Origin: Acidipropionibacterium virtanenii
GTDB lineage: Bacteria > Actinomycetota > Actinomycetes > Propionibacteriales > Propionibacteriaceae
Length of the DNA stretch: 64,000 bases
Assembly: GCF_003325455.1 (NCBI RefSeq)
Contig: NZ_CP025198.1
Span: forward strand, 2,418,001-2,482,000
Direction: 5' to 3'
The translations under genes were made by a program, and so were the position numbers. Below the pieces are notes generated by a model. The model saw nothing but the letters and a program-made list of their open reading frames with translations. It did no database searches and was not told the origin of the DNA. Shown here one piece after another: positions 7,606 to 16,373 of this stretch. The stretch's first letter is position 1. The number at the start of each line of letters is the position of its first letter.

Positions 7606-8096
7606 GGGTGCTGTCCTTCCCCCGGGCCGGGTTCGAGCCGGCTCCTCAAATTCTTCAGTCCGTCCGATGCGGCTCGCCGGACGGCGTCCGCGCTGCCACC
7701 GATGAGTTGGGCGGTCTCGGTGTGCGGCAGTCCTCCGAGATAGTGGTAGGCGATGGCCAGTCGCTGCCGCTCCGGCAGCTCGCCGACCAGTGACCAGATG
7801 TCTTGCTCGCCGGGCTGGCCGTGCCGGGAGGCGCGCGGGGGCGGGTCGGCGACCGGGGTCGGCCGCCGGGAGCGCGCCCGGAGGACGTCGATGGTCTTGC
7901 GCTGCGCGATGCGTACGAGCCACGCCTCGACGTTGGCGCTCTCGTCGAGCCCGGACCATGCCCGAAGGGCGGACAGGAAGGTCTCCGACCAGGCGTCGTC
8001 GGCGTCCGGTCCGGAGCCCAGCGCGGCCCGGCAGACCCGCAGCACGGTGGCCCCGTGCTGCTCCACGGCCCGCTCGAAGGGCTTTTTCATGGTCAT
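7602..8096 (-). CDS. ECF-type RNA polymerase sigma factor (sigma-70 family)
   Basis: 164 residues from ATG 8096 (MTMKKPFERAVEQHG). Region 2 is seen as SGPDADDAWSETFLSALRAW (about 30-50) and region 4 as LPERQRLAIAYHYLGGLPHTETAQLIG (about 108-135). The protein has the compact two-domain form of ECF factors. Longer frames upstream of 8096 run into the next gene and lack conservation. It is the first gene of an operon with the MGMT gene. I see no anti-sigma gene beside it, so how its activity is held in check is not apparent from the window. Confidence 0.88.
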   Translation of the reverse strand: MTMKKPFERAVEQHGATVLRVCRAALGSGPDADDAWSETFLSALRAWSGLDESANVEAWLVRIAQRKTIDVLRARSRRPTPVADPPPRASRHGQPGEQDIWSLVGELPERQRLAIAYHYLGGLPHTETAQLIGGSADAVRRAASDGLKNLRSRLEPGPGEGQHP

Positions 8097-8200
8097 ACAC
8101 AGTAGACGCGCCACAACGGAAGAATGTGAGGTCCCTCCAGACCTGTGCCCAGCGCGACGAACTCGCGCGGCAGCTCCCCCGTTGTGGAATCCGGGAGGGC

Positions 8201-8800
8201 TCAGGCAGCCTCTTCCAGAACGCCGCAGGCGCTGAAGTACTGGCGGCAGCGGGCGGCGTCCCATCCGTGGGCCTGGAGCAGTCCGGCGCCGAGCATGTCG
8301 AGATAGGCCTGGACCGGCTGGTTGAATGCCACCTCGACCGAGCGGGCGGGTGCGGTGAAGGTGAGCATCGGGTAACCGTCGCGCTCCCCGACCCGCAGCA
8401 GCGTCTCGTAGATCCCCGGCCCGGCCTGGTGACGGCCCTCGGGCAGGCCACCGAGCACGACCGACTCAAGGGGGTCGTCGGCGGCCGGTCGCCGGTGCAT
8501 CTCCTGGGCGGCGACATCGACGAACTGCTCGGCAGTGATGAGGTAGGCACGGGCGGCGGCCGGTCCGTCCGCATCATGATCGTAGAAGGCGATACCGCCT
8601 CCCCAGACCCGCGACACCGTGCCGAAGTAGAGGCAACCGGGCAGCATGACCGCGAAGTCTTCACGGGGAGGGGTGTGATCTCGGGCCCCGACATAGCTCA
8701 CTCGTGCCCCTGGCGGACGCCCGCCCTCCAGGTAACAGGCCAGTCGGGCCGCGTTCATGTTCGATCCGTAGCTGACGTACCACACAAGTTCAGAAGCCAT
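8201..8800 (-). CDS. Gamma-glutamylcyclotransferase-like protein
   Basis: 199 residues from ATG 8800. The N-terminus carries the signature YVSYGSNMN (residues 8-16) of the gamma-glutamylcyclotransferase fold, which binds gamma-glutamyl groups and releases 5-oxoproline. Further on are AFYDHDADGPAAARAYLITAEQF and GIYETLLRVG. The distal part is longer than in the smallest members. The actual substrate is uncertain because many bacterial members are uncharacterised. The gene is upstream of the sigma factor on the same strand with a 104-base gap, so it may have its own promoter or feed into that operon. Confidence 0.75.
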   Translation of the reverse strand: MASELVWYVSYGSNMNAARLACYLEGGRPPGARVSYVGARDHTPPREDFAVMLPGCLYFGTVSRVWGGGIAFYDHDADGPAAARAYLITAEQFVDVAAQEMHRRPAADDPLESVVLGGLPEGRHQAGPGIYETLLRVGERDGYPMLTFTAPARSVEVAFNQPVQAYLDMLGAGLLQAHGWDAARCRQYFSACGVLEEAA

Positions 8801-8943
8801 CGGCGCCCATGCTGCGTCATCGGAGGCGGGAAGTCCACGGCCGATCTGGAGTTGTCCACAGGGTGGGACCTCGGCCCGGGATCGTTGTCCACAGATTTCG
8901 GATCCCTCTTCCGTACTATGCGACACTCGCGAACACTGTCTAC

Positions 8944-9444
8944 ATGGGCATCAGATACTACGCATACCCCGTCCCTCTCGAGCGCATCCCAGCGGCATTG
9001 ATCGACCCCGCGACCGCCATCCCGTACGACCCGTTCATGACCTCATTCATGCCGCGATTCGAGGACGGCTTGAGCGCGACCCCGTCCAACGACCCCTACG
9101 ACGACCTGTACCTGGACAAGGTCTGGTCCTGGGTCGGGCATCTCTTCGCCACCGACTGGTGCGAGCCGGACCGACCGGCCTACGAGCTGTTCAAGGGGAA
9201 TGCCACCACGGTGGACATCGGCTGGATTCCGTGGGAGCAGTTCATCGGGCCGGACGAACTCCGCCCAATAGCTCAGGACCTTAATTCTGTCGGTCCGGCG
9301 GAGGTCGATGCCCTCGTCGAATCGTCGAAATATCATTTCAAGAAAGAGGAGGGGGAGTGGATTCTCGAACTGCTCCGCGAGACCCAGGAATTCGTCCGCC
9401 GACGCGTGGAGCGCGGCGAGGGGATGGCGATCCATATCGGATAG
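8944..9444 (+). CDS. DUF1877 / YfbM-like protein of unknown function
   Basis: 166 residues from ATG 8944 (MGIRYYAYPVP). The segment YLDKVWSWVGHLFA and the acidic, tryptophan-rich centre resemble the DUF1877 family, whose function is not known. An in-frame start at 8809 would add a basic, non-conserved leader and is less likely. No signal peptide or membrane segment is visible. It is divergent from the cyclotransferase-like gene and converges with the phosphatase gene 18 bases away. The family call is tentative. Confidence 0.6.
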   Translation: MGIRYYAYPVPLERIPAALIDPATAIPYDPFMTSFMPRFEDGLSATPSNDPYDDLYLDKVWSWVGHLFATDWCEPDRPAYELFKGNATTVDIGWIPWEQFIGPDELRPIAQDLNSVGPAEVDALVESSKYHFKKEEGEWILELLRETQEFVRRRVERGEGMAIHIG

Positions 9445-9462
9445 GCATCCTCTCGTCAGCGC

Positions 9463-10098
9463 TCAGCTGAAGTCGACGCGCGGGTCGGGCGGGCAGTTCC
9501 AGCGCAGGATGGCCTGGTTGTCGTGCTCGTAGCCGAGCTCGCAGACACTGCCCGTCTCCAGACGGAGGATGGCGCCCGCCTCGATCGGCAGGCCGGCCCA
9601 GGTGAGCGCCAGCATCCGAAGGAAATGGCCGTGCGCGACCAGCAGGACGTCCTCGCCCTGGCGCAGGCAGTCGGTGCACTTGTCGATGACACGTTGAGCG
9701 CGGGCCTGCACCTGTTCGGGGCTCTCCCCCGGGGTCGCCCCAGGAATGACGCCGTTGTGCCAGACGTCCCAGGGCTGTCCGCCGCGCATCTCGATGATCT
9801 GCTCGGTGGTGATGCCCTCATAGCCGCCGTAATCCCATTCGACGGCCTCGTCATCGATCGCCGGATTCGGATAGCCCGCCAGCTCCGAGGTCCGTCTGGC
9901 ACGCAGCCGCGGGCTGCACAGCACCATCGCGAAGCGGTGGCCCCGCAGCATCGAGCCCTGGTCGCGTGCCTGCTGTTCGCCCCGGTCGGTGAGCGTCAGA
10001 TCGGTCACGCCGGTGTGGCGGCCGACCCGGCTCCACGGCGTCTCGCCATGGCGGATGAGTACGAGCCGTCCGTTCGGATCGGTTGCGCCGTCAGACAT
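9463..10098 (-). CDS. Histidine phosphatase family protein (phosphoglycerate-mutase-like)
   Basis: 211 residues. The catalytic motif RHGET is at 16-20, with H17 as the nucleophile, and the second histidine is in LLVAHGHFLR near residue 163. Other family residues include SPRLRARRTSELAG and EWDYGGYEG. It probably removes phosphate from a small metabolite; the true substrate (sugar phosphate, nucleotide or cofactor precursor) cannot be told. GGGAG precedes the ATG at 10098. The gene lies 63 bases downstream of the ABC exporter gene on the same strand and may share its transcript. Confidence 0.88.
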   Translation of the reverse strand: MSDGATDPNGRLVLIRHGETPWSRVGRHTGVTDLTLTDRGEQQARDQGSMLRGHRFAMVLCSPRLRARRTSELAGYPNPAIDDEAVEWDYGGYEGITTEQIIEMRGGQPWDVWHNGVIPGATPGESPEQVQARAQRVIDKCTDCLRQGEDVLLVAHGHFLRMLALTWAGLPIEAGAILRLETGSVCELGYEHDNQAILRWNCPPDPRVDFS

Positions 10099-10161
10099 GG
10101 CCTCTCCCACCCCTCTGCGAGTCAGGTCCCGGGATCGGTCGATGACCCGGCTCAAGCACCC

Positions 10162-12171
10162 TCACAATAGCGATTCGCCGCCGGGTGCGGGGAGTCCGGC
10201 AGCCAACTCGCTCCTGGTCGCCGGTTCGGCGGGATCGGCCTGCGGGCACCTGTCGGCGCGCCGATCGGGATGCGGCGCCCGGGCTCCCGAGCTCGCACCG
10301 TCCACCCTGGCGGAGGACATCTGCTGTGCGGCCAGCTCGGCGTAGAGGCCTCCGGCTCCGATGAGCTGAGCGTGGGTCCCCTGTTCGACGATCCGCCCGG
10401 CATCGACGACGTAGATCATGTCGGAGTCGACGATGGTCGAGAGGCGGTGCGCGACGGTGATGGTGGTCCGCCCGGCGGCGACCTCGTCGATCGCCTGCTC
10501 CACGACGCGCTCCGAAACGGTGTCCAAGGCCGAGGTGGCCTCGTCCAGCAGCAGGACGGGAGGGTCCTTGAGCAACACCCGTGCGATGGCGATGCGCTGC
10601 TTCTCCCCGCCGGACAGGCGGTAGCCGCGTTCCCCCACGACGGTGTCGTAGCCGTCCTCGAAACCGGCGATGATGTGGTGGATGTTCGCCGCCGTACAGG
10701 CCTCCACGAGTTCCTCATCGGTGGCGTCCGGCTTGGCGTAGCGCAGATTCTCCGCGATGGTGGCATGGAAGAGATAGGTCTCCTGGGAGACGATGCCGAT
10801 GTCGTCGATGATCGACGAACCGCGCAGGCCCCGGACGTCGGCGCCCGCGAACCGGACCTCGCCGGAGGAGGCCTGATAGAGCCGTGGGGCGAGGTAGATG
10901 ATGGTGGACTTGCCCGATCCCGAGGGACCGACGAGGGCCACGTGACGGCCCGGCCCGACGGAGAAGCTCACCCGATCGAGGGTGGGTCGGGAATCAGGGG
11001 CGGCATCCGGGTAGCGGAAGGTGACCTGGTCGAACTCGACGCTGCCGCGTGGGCCGGGCGCCTCGCTCACGTCGACCGGTTCGGTGGCGTCCTGGACCGC
11101 GGGTTCCATGTCGAGGTACTCGAAGATCCGGGCGAACAGGGCCTGGGAGGTCTGGATGTCCAGAGCCACCCTCATGAGGCTGACCAGCGGGCCCAGCAGG
11201 CGTGCCTGGACGGTGGTGAAGGCGACGATTGAGCCGGCCGTCAACCCCGCATGGCCTCCGACGATGAGCCATCCTGCGATGAGGTAGATCACAGCGGGCA
11301 CCGAGGACATGAGCACCTGGACGATCGCGAAGAATCCCTGCCCGCTCATGGCCCGGCGCACCTGAAGGTGGATCTGATTGACGTTCTCGGCACGATAGCG
11401 AGAAGCCTCGGCGGCCTGCCGGTTGAAGGATTTCGCGAGCAGGACCCCCGACACCGAGAGGGTCTCCTGGGTGATGGAGGTCAGCTCCGACAGGGACTCC
11501 TGGGTCTGCCCTGCGATCCGGGCCCTGATCTGGCCGACCCTCCTCTGCACGATCACCAGGATCGGCATGATGATGACGGCCACGATGGTCAGCCGCCAGT
11601 CGATCAGGACCATCGCCACCAGGGATGCGATGACGGTGACCGAGTTGCCGAGGATCGCCGTGAGGGTGGAGGTGAGGACACTGGACACCCCTCCGACGTC
11701 GTTCTGCAGTCTCGACTGGATGACGCCGGTCTTCGTCCGGGTGAAGAAGGCCAGCTCCATGGCCTGGAGATGTTCGAAGAGCTTCACCCGCAGGTCTCCG
11801 GTGACCGAGTTGCCGACGGTCGAGGTGAGCCAGGTCTGCAGCACATTGAGCCCGGCCGACACCAGGTACAGGCCCACCATGGCAGCGACCAGGACGGCCA
11901 GCAGAGGCATGGACGGACCGCCGTGAGCGGGGAAGAGCGCCTGGTCGAAGACCCGCTTGACCAGCAGCGGAGGAATGACGCCCAGGGCCGCGGAGACCAT
12001 CACCAGGATGCACGTCACCACGATCCTGATCCGATAGGGCGCGAACAGGGCCAGCGCCCGTGGCCCGAGGTTCTCGATCGTCGGCGCCTCGGCATTGAGC
12101 GCGCGTTGGGCCCGCTCGTCGACCCGTCTCCTGAAGCCGCCGACCGCTGGACCCGTCCCCGGATAGCTCAT
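10162..12171 (-). CDS. ABC exporter, fused membrane and ATPase domains
   Basis: 669 residues, a half-transporter that works as a dimer. The membrane domain spans about residues 45-340 with six helices. The nucleotide-binding domain shows Walker A GPSGSGKST, signature LSGGEKQRIAIARVLL, Walker B VLLLDEATSALD and H-loop VAHRLST. The C-terminus has a basic, low-complexity tail. Such proteins export lipids, peptides or drugs; the substrate is unknown. A TATCAT hexamer (12179-12184 on the complement) ends seven bases before the ATG, so the mRNA is probably leaderless. Confidence 0.92.
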   Translation of the reverse strand: MSYPGTGPAVGGFRRRVDERAQRALNAEAPTIENLGPRALALFAPYRIRIVVTCILVMVSAALGVIPPLLVKRVFDQALFPAHGGPSMPLLAVLVAAMVGLYLVSAGLNVLQTWLTSTVGNSVTGDLRVKLFEHLQAMELAFFTRTKTGVIQSRLQNDVGGVSSVLTSTLTAILGNSVTVIASLVAMVLIDWRLTIVAVIIMPILVIVQRRVGQIRARIAGQTQESLSELTSITQETLSVSGVLLAKSFNRQAAEASRYRAENVNQIHLQVRRAMSGQGFFAIVQVLMSSVPAVIYLIAGWLIVGGHAGLTAGSIVAFTTVQARLLGPLVSLMRVALDIQTSQALFARIFEYLDMEPAVQDATEPVDVSEAPGPRGSVEFDQVTFRYPDAAPDSRPTLDRVSFSVGPGRHVALVGPSGSGKSTIIYLAPRLYQASSGEVRFAGADVRGLRGSSIIDDIGIVSQETYLFHATIAENLRYAKPDATDEELVEACTAANIHHIIAGFEDGYDTVVGERGYRLSGGEKQRIAIARVLLKDPPVLLLDEATSALDTVSERVVEQAIDEVAAGRTTITVAHRLSTIVDSDMIYVVDAGRIVEQGTHAQLIGAGGLYAELAAQQMSSARVDGASSGARAPHPDRRADRCPQADPAEPATRSELAAGLPAPGGESLL

Positions 12172-12254
12172 GGTTCAGATGATATGGATCGGCAGGAACC
12201 GCCAGTACCATCCCGGGGGAGCTCATGACGGCCACCTCATGAGCGACGATTGGA

Positions 12255-12301
12255 AACCACTCCATCCGTAGTAGCCTCGTACGAACCACTTCATCTGTAG
12301 T
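12255..12301. repeat. Two 18-bp direct repeats upstream of reductase gene
   Basis: AACCACTCCATCCGTAGT (12255-12272) and AACCACTTCATCTGTAGT (12284-12301) differ at two positions and are 29 bases apart start to start. They end 15 bases before the start codon at 12317 and so overlap the expected promoter. They look like paired binding sites for a regulator not encoded beside them. Confidence 0.55.
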
Positions 12302-12316
12302 TGTCTGAGAGGGGCC

Positions 12317-12940
12317 ATGATGCGCAAGCTCGTCTACTACATCGCCGCATCCATCGACGGCCGCATCGCGGGGCCGCGGGGAGAGGCGGACTTCTTCCCG
12401 GTCGGGCAGGGCGAGGACGCCGCCGCGTACATGAACTGGGTCAACGAGCGCTACCCCGAGACGGTGCCCACCCAGTACCGTTCTGCGGTCGGACTGGAGG
12501 GCCTGCCCAACAGGCGATTCGACACCGTCGTGATGGGGCGCAACACCTATCAGCTCGGCCTTGATCAAGGGGTCACCAGCCCTTACGCACACCTGCGCCA
12601 GTACGTGGTCTCCAGCGCAATGGCCCGGATCGACGACCCCGCGGTCACACTGGTGCGCGACGCCTCCGCGCTCGTCCGGCAGCTCAAGGACGAGGACGGG
12701 CTGGATATCTGGCTGTGCGGCGGCGGCCGGCTGGCCGGATCCCTGCTCCCCGAGATCGACCAGCTGATCCTCAAGCGCTACCCGGTGATCGCCGGAGCGG
12801 GCCCGGCCCTGGTGGACGGCGACTTCAACCCCGCCCTGTTCACCCGGACCGACCACCGGTCCTTCGCCAACGGGTCCAGCATCACCTGGTACGACAAGGA
12901 GGCGTCACCCGGCGCTGGGGAGATCCCTCTCGCGCGGTGA
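12317..12940 (+). CDS. Dihydrofolate-reductase-family protein (RibD C-terminal-like)
   Basis: 207 residues, with MMRKLVYYIAASIDGRIAG at the N-terminus and the strand-helix order of the RibD C-terminal/DHFR fold (FDTVVMGRNTYQLG, DIWLCGGGRLAGSLLPEIDQL). It should bind NADPH and reduce a pterin- or flavin-like substrate. These actinobacterial paralogs are usually uncharacterised and are not the essential folate enzyme. Two tandem ATGs open the gene; the first follows GAGAGG. Two direct repeats lie in its promoter region. It is followed 28 bases on by the esterase gene. Confidence 0.85.
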   Translation: MMRKLVYYIAASIDGRIAGPRGEADFFPVGQGEDAAAYMNWVNERYPETVPTQYRSAVGLEGLPNRRFDTVVMGRNTYQLGLDQGVTSPYAHLRQYVVSSAMARIDDPAVTLVRDASALVRQLKDEDGLDIWLCGGGRLAGSLLPEIDQLILKRYPVIAGAGPALVDGDFNPALFTRTDHRSFANGSSITWYDKEASPGAGEIPLAR

Positions 12941-12968
12941 CACGCCGAGCCCCGACCGAGGAGGCCCC

Positions 12969-14090
12969 ATGCCTGTCGGATACCTCGTCACTGTGCTGCT
13001 GTTCGGCGCCTGCTGTCTGGCCGCACTCCCCCGCCCCCGGCGAATAAGCATCAAGCGGTACTTCCTCGCGGTCGTGATCAACGAGATTCCGCACGTCGCC
13101 GCCCTGCTCCTCCTGTTGTCCACCGCACTGGCCTGGTCGCAGGGCGACCTCGCCGGCCCGTCCGGGCTCATCCTGACCTCCATGGCTGGGATCGTGCTCC
13201 TCGGCCTGGCCGTGCTGACCCGGCGCGGTCTGCACGCCGCCCCCACCACTGACGCCGTGACCCGGGAGCACGGCGGAATTCCTCGGCGCGATCGCGTGCG
13301 CCGCCTGCTGCGCCCGCTTCTCTTCCCCTTCCCGTGGCGACCGCGCTCGGTGACAAGGATCGGCCCGCTGAGCTACGGGGAGCACAAGCGGCAGCGCTTG
13401 GATGTGTATCGGCCGAAGCATCCGTCGGCACCCGGGCCGGTGCTGGTGTACTTCCATGGCGGCGGCTACTTCTCCGGCAGCAATCGCCGGGAGGGGCGCG
13501 GGCTGCTGCACCATCTCGCGTCCAGGGGATGGATCTGCATCAGCGCCACCTACCGTCTGCGGCCCGAGGCCGGCTTCACCGACCATCTGGACGATGCCAG
13601 GGCCGCACTGCGATGGGCGCACGAGCACGCGGAATCCTACGGCGGAGACCCGCGGCTGCTCGTGATGGCGGGCAGCTCGGCCGGAGCGCACCTCACCTCG
13701 CTGTGCGCCCTCACACAGGATCCCGCCGCCGATCCGGAGCGACCGTGTGTCGACGCCGCGCTGTGCCTGTACGGGTATTACGGCCGGTACTACGGCCGTG
13801 ACCCCGACGAGTCGCCGGTCTCCACGCCCATGTCGCTTGATCCGGGCCATGCGCCGCCGTTCTTCGTCGTCCATGGAGACCACGACTCCTACGCCCCTGT
13901 CGAGGATGCGCGAGCCCTGCACCGGCATCTGGCCTCCCGACCGGAGAATGACGCCTGGTATGTGGAGTTGCCGGGGGCTCAGCACGGCTTCGACGCGCTG
14001 TCCTCCTGGCGCACCGCCGCCACCATCGATGGTATCGACGCCTTCCTGGACCGCCTGGGCGCCAGGGGCCCGACCAGGACGACGCGATGA
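12969..14090 (+). CDS. Alpha/beta hydrolase (esterase/lipase, HSL-like), membrane anchored
   Basis: 373 residues. The first 80 residues contain about three hydrophobic helices, then a hydrolase domain with the oxyanion-hole motif HGGGYF, nucleophile elbow GSSAG, an acid in HGDHDSYAP and histidine in PGAQHGFD. This is the hormone-sensitive-lipase type that cleaves esters of short or medium chains. The active site is predicted next to a membrane. Its stop overlaps the start of the serine hydrolase gene (ATGA), so both are coupled. The substrate is unknown; a role in cell-envelope lipid turnover is a guess. Confidence 0.88.
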   Translation: MPVGYLVTVLLFGACCLAALPRPRRISIKRYFLAVVINEIPHVAALLLLLSTALAWSQGDLAGPSGLILTSMAGIVLLGLAVLTRRGLHAAPTTDAVTREHGGIPRRDRVRRLLRPLLFPFPWRPRSVTRIGPLSYGEHKRQRLDVYRPKHPSAPGPVLVYFHGGGYFSGSNRREGRGLLHHLASRGWICISATYRLRPEAGFTDHLDDARAALRWAHEHAESYGGDPRLLVMAGSSAGAHLTSLCALTQDPAADPERPCVDAALCLYGYYGRYYGRDPDESPVSTPMSLDPGHAPPFFVVHGDHDSYAPVEDARALHRHLASRPENDAWYVELPGAQHGFDALSSWRTAATIDGIDAFLDRLGARGPTRTTR

Positions 14091-15559
14091 GGCGCGCGCG
14101 AGCCGTCGTGCGGCTCCTGATGCTCCTGCTCTCGTGCGCCGTCCTCGCCCCGGTCGCCGCACCTGCTGCGGCGACTCCGCCCGTACGGAGCGGTCCCCCG
14201 TCCTCCGACCGTCTCGACGCCTTCGTGAGCGCGCAGATGGAGCGCGCCGACGTCCCCGGGACCGCCTATGCAGTGGTAGGTCCCCACGGGATCGAGCACC
14301 AGCGGGCCTTCGGGGTCGACGGCGACCGGGAACCGGTCACCTCCAGCACGCCCTTCCTGTGGGGGTCGGTGGCCAAGCCGGTGACCGCGAGCCTCGTGGT
14401 GAAGCTGGCCGGGGAGGCGCTGCTCGATCTGGATGCGCCGGTGACCAGATATCTCCCACGCTTCACGATGGCCGACGGATCGGCACGGGCCATCACAGTA
14501 CGCCAGCTGCTCAGCCAGACCAGTGGCATTCCGGAACGTCTGGATCTCACCGATCGCTACGACGCCCACCGGCGGCCAAGCGACGTCGTCGCAGAACTCA
14601 AGGACGTCCACCTCGCCGGTCCGGTCGGCGGCGCGCATCACTATTCCAGTATCAACTACGTCCTGCTGGCGGCGATCGTGGAATCGGCCAGCGGTCAGAG
14701 CTACACCGACGTGCTGCGCCGTCGCCTGCTCGCACCCGCGGGCATGGACACCGCCGTCACCAGCGCCGATCAGGCCTCCGCCCGAATCCCGCCAGGACAT
14801 CGATACGTCTTCGGCCGGACCCGGCCGTTCCGGACCGGGTTCGCATCCGCCGAGGTCGCCTCGGGCTATCTCGGCGGCTCCCTGAAGGATCTGGTCGCCT
14901 TCGCACGCGCGAACCTCAGCACCAGCACTGTCCTGACCGACGACCAGCGCGCCCGGCTCTTCGCCCCGGAGGTGGCCACCGGGGAGCGCCGGAGCTACGG
15001 CCTCGGGTGGCGCACCTGGCAGGTGATGGGCGGTCGTGAGCCGATGGTGTGGCATGCCGGAGCCGTACCCGGCTTCCAGACCGCGATCGTGCTGCTGCCC
15101 TCCCGGGACCGTGCGATCGTCGTCCTCCAGAACGCCTACGGATCCTTCCAGGAGTCTCAGCTCCTCGACACCTCCTGGGGGCTGGCCTCGCTGCTGTCCG
15201 GCGCACAGCCGCAACCCCACGGGGTGGAGCCGCTCTATGCCGTGCTCCTGGTGACCCTGAGCGGGACGTGTCTGGGGCTGGCGTCTGTGCTGCTCGGCTC
15301 GCTGCGCCGGTTGAGACGACCACCTGCACGGGGGTCGCGACGGCGCGCGATCAGAGGTCTGATTCTATGGGCGACCTCCGGGCTGCTGCTGGTCGGGGGC
15401 CTGCTCGCCCTGCCGGTTCTCTTCGGGGTCACAGGACGCCAGGCCTGGTTGTGGGCCCCGGACGTCACCGCCCTCCTGTATGCCGCAGTCGCCCTGATCG
15501 TGGTCGTGACGTCGTGCCGGGTGGCTGTGGCGCTGCACACCTTGCGGTCGCGTCCCTGA
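14087..15559 (+). CDS. Secreted, membrane-anchored serine hydrolase (class C beta-lactamase-like)
   Basis: 490 residues. A signal sequence (residues 1-30, LLMLLLSCAVLAPVAAPAAA) precedes a beta-lactamase/D-alanyl carboxypeptidase-like domain with SVAK as the SxxK motif, the tyrosine motif in HHYSSINY and WHAGAVPGF as the HxG-type third motif. After about residue 380 there are three hydrophobic stretches, so the catalytic part sits outside the membrane. Such enzymes cleave D-amino-acid peptides or esters. It is coupled to the esterase gene. Beta-lactam resistance should not be assumed from family alone. Confidence 0.88.
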   Translation: MRRARAVVRLLMLLLSCAVLAPVAAPAAATPPVRSGPPSSDRLDAFVSAQMERADVPGTAYAVVGPHGIEHQRAFGVDGDREPVTSSTPFLWGSVAKPVTASLVVKLAGEALLDLDAPVTRYLPRFTMADGSARAITVRQLLSQTSGIPERLDLTDRYDAHRRPSDVVAELKDVHLAGPVGGAHHYSSINYVLLAAIVESASGQSYTDVLRRRLLAPAGMDTAVTSADQASARIPPGHRYVFGRTRPFRTGFASAEVASGYLGGSLKDLVAFARANLSTSTVLTDDQRARLFAPEVATGERRSYGLGWRTWQVMGGREPMVWHAGAVPGFQTAIVLLPSRDRAIVVLQNAYGSFQESQLLDTSWGLASLLSGAQPQPHGVEPLYAVLLVTLSGTCLGLASVLLGSLRRLRRPPARGSRRRAIRGLILWATSGLLLVGGLLALPVLFGVTGRQAWLWAPDVTALLYAAVALIVVVTSCRVAVALHTLRSRP

Positions 15560-15586
15560 AGAAGAAAAGGCCCGTTCCACGCTCCA

Positions 15587-15607
15587 TGCTACGCTGTGCT
15601 ACATGGA
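15587..15607 (+). promoter_or_regulatory. Extended -10 and palindrome at the Phd/VapC start
   Basis: TGCTACGCT (15587-15595) is an extended -10 (TGNTANNNT), seven bases before the ATG at 15603, so the operon is likely leaderless. TCCATG (15583-15588) and CATGGA (15602-15607) form an inverted repeat over the start, a plausible site for autorepression by the antitoxin. Confidence 0.5.
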
Positions 15608-15869
15608 GATCATCACTCATCGCGAGATGCGGAACCGCAGCGCCGAGGTGCTGCGCCGCGTCGAGGCCGGCGAGTCCCTCCAGGTGAGCAACAACGGCCG
15701 TCCAGCCGCACTCATAGTGCCGGTCCCCCATGATGCCGTCGCCGCCGCGATCATCGACGGCGGAGCCCGGCCGGCACGCGCGGGCCTTGGGACCCTTCGC
15801 TCGATCCCTCGTGTCAGGTCGGCGACAGGCACAGCCCAGATCATCGAGGACGCCCGCGGCCGATGGTGA
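15603..15869 (+). CDS. Phd/YefM-family antitoxin
   Basis: 88 residues. The N-terminus MEIITHREMRNRSAEVLRRVEAGESLQVSNNGRPAALIVP is the classic Phd/YefM DNA-binding fold. The C-terminal half is less structured and would wrap the toxin. The gene overlaps the PIN-domain toxin gene by seven bases, so the two are translated together. The complex should bind and repress its own promoter, where a palindrome overlaps the start codon. There is no room for a normal leader. Confidence 0.88.
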   Translation: MEIITHREMRNRSAEVLRRVEAGESLQVSNNGRPAALIVPVPHDAVAAAIIDGGARPARAGLGTLRSIPRVRSATGTAQIIEDARGRW

Positions 15870-16285
15870 CGACGACCTACCTCGACACATCGGCCGCGAT
15901 GAAGCTGGTCATCGAGGAGGATGAGTCCACAGCGCTGGTCGACGAGTTGGAGACCCTGCCGTCGCGGCGGCTCGTCGCATCATGGCTCCTGCACACCGAG
16001 TTGCACTGCGCCGCAGGGCGGAATCCGGCACAGATCCCGACGGCCCTCGTCACGACGGTGCTCGACACGGTCATCCTCGTCGATATCACCCGGGGTGATC
16101 TACTCGCTGCGGGCACCCACTCCCCGTTGCGCTCCAACGATGCGATCCATCTCGTCACGGCACTGCGCCTCGGAGCGGACGAGATCCTCACCTATGACGC
16201 CGACCTCGCCCGGGCCGCGCAGCACGCGGGTATTCGCGTGGTCGCCCCGGCGCAGGAGAAGCACAGAGACGTCGAGGCGCCCTGA
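15863..16285 (+). CDS. PIN-domain ribonuclease toxin (VapC type)
   Basis: 140 residues. The PIN fold is shown by TTYLDTSAAMKLVIEEDES (D8 as a metal ligand), an acidic residue in HTELHCA, and the late acidic pair in SNDAIHLVTALRLGADEILTYDADL. VapC toxins cut tRNA or rRNA with Mg2+; the target here is unknown. It pairs with the upstream Phd-type antitoxin, which is a common mixed pairing in actinobacteria. All acidic residues appear intact, so the toxin should be active. Confidence 0.88.
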   Translation: MVTTTYLDTSAAMKLVIEEDESTALVDELETLPSRRLVASWLLHTELHCAAGRNPAQIPTALVTTVLDTVILVDITRGDLLAAGTHSPLRSNDAIHLVTALRLGADEILTYDADLARAAQHAGIRVVAPAQEKHRDVEAP

Positions 16286-16373
16286 GGCTCCGCCTGGGAT
16301 CAGGGAGCATCCCACAACCCGCGATACGCACATGAACCGGCCAGTGCACGGACCTTCTCAGGGTTCTGCTCGC

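Noticed and set aside
7018-8694. A single 558-codon open frame on the minus strand covering the MGMT region and beyond
   Set aside because: Only the last 195 codons are MGMT. The front part is a frame-shifted shadow of the sigma factor and cyclotransferase-like genes; it is not a fusion.
10994-12856. 620-codon minus-strand frame across the ABC exporter and the reductase gene
   Set aside because: It is a shifted shadow of both genes; the true exporter frame has all ABC motifs.
14087-15559. Beta-lactam resistance gene
   Set aside because: The fold is class C-like, but secreted, with extra membrane segments, and such proteins are usually peptidases or esterases. Resistance is not supported by sequence.
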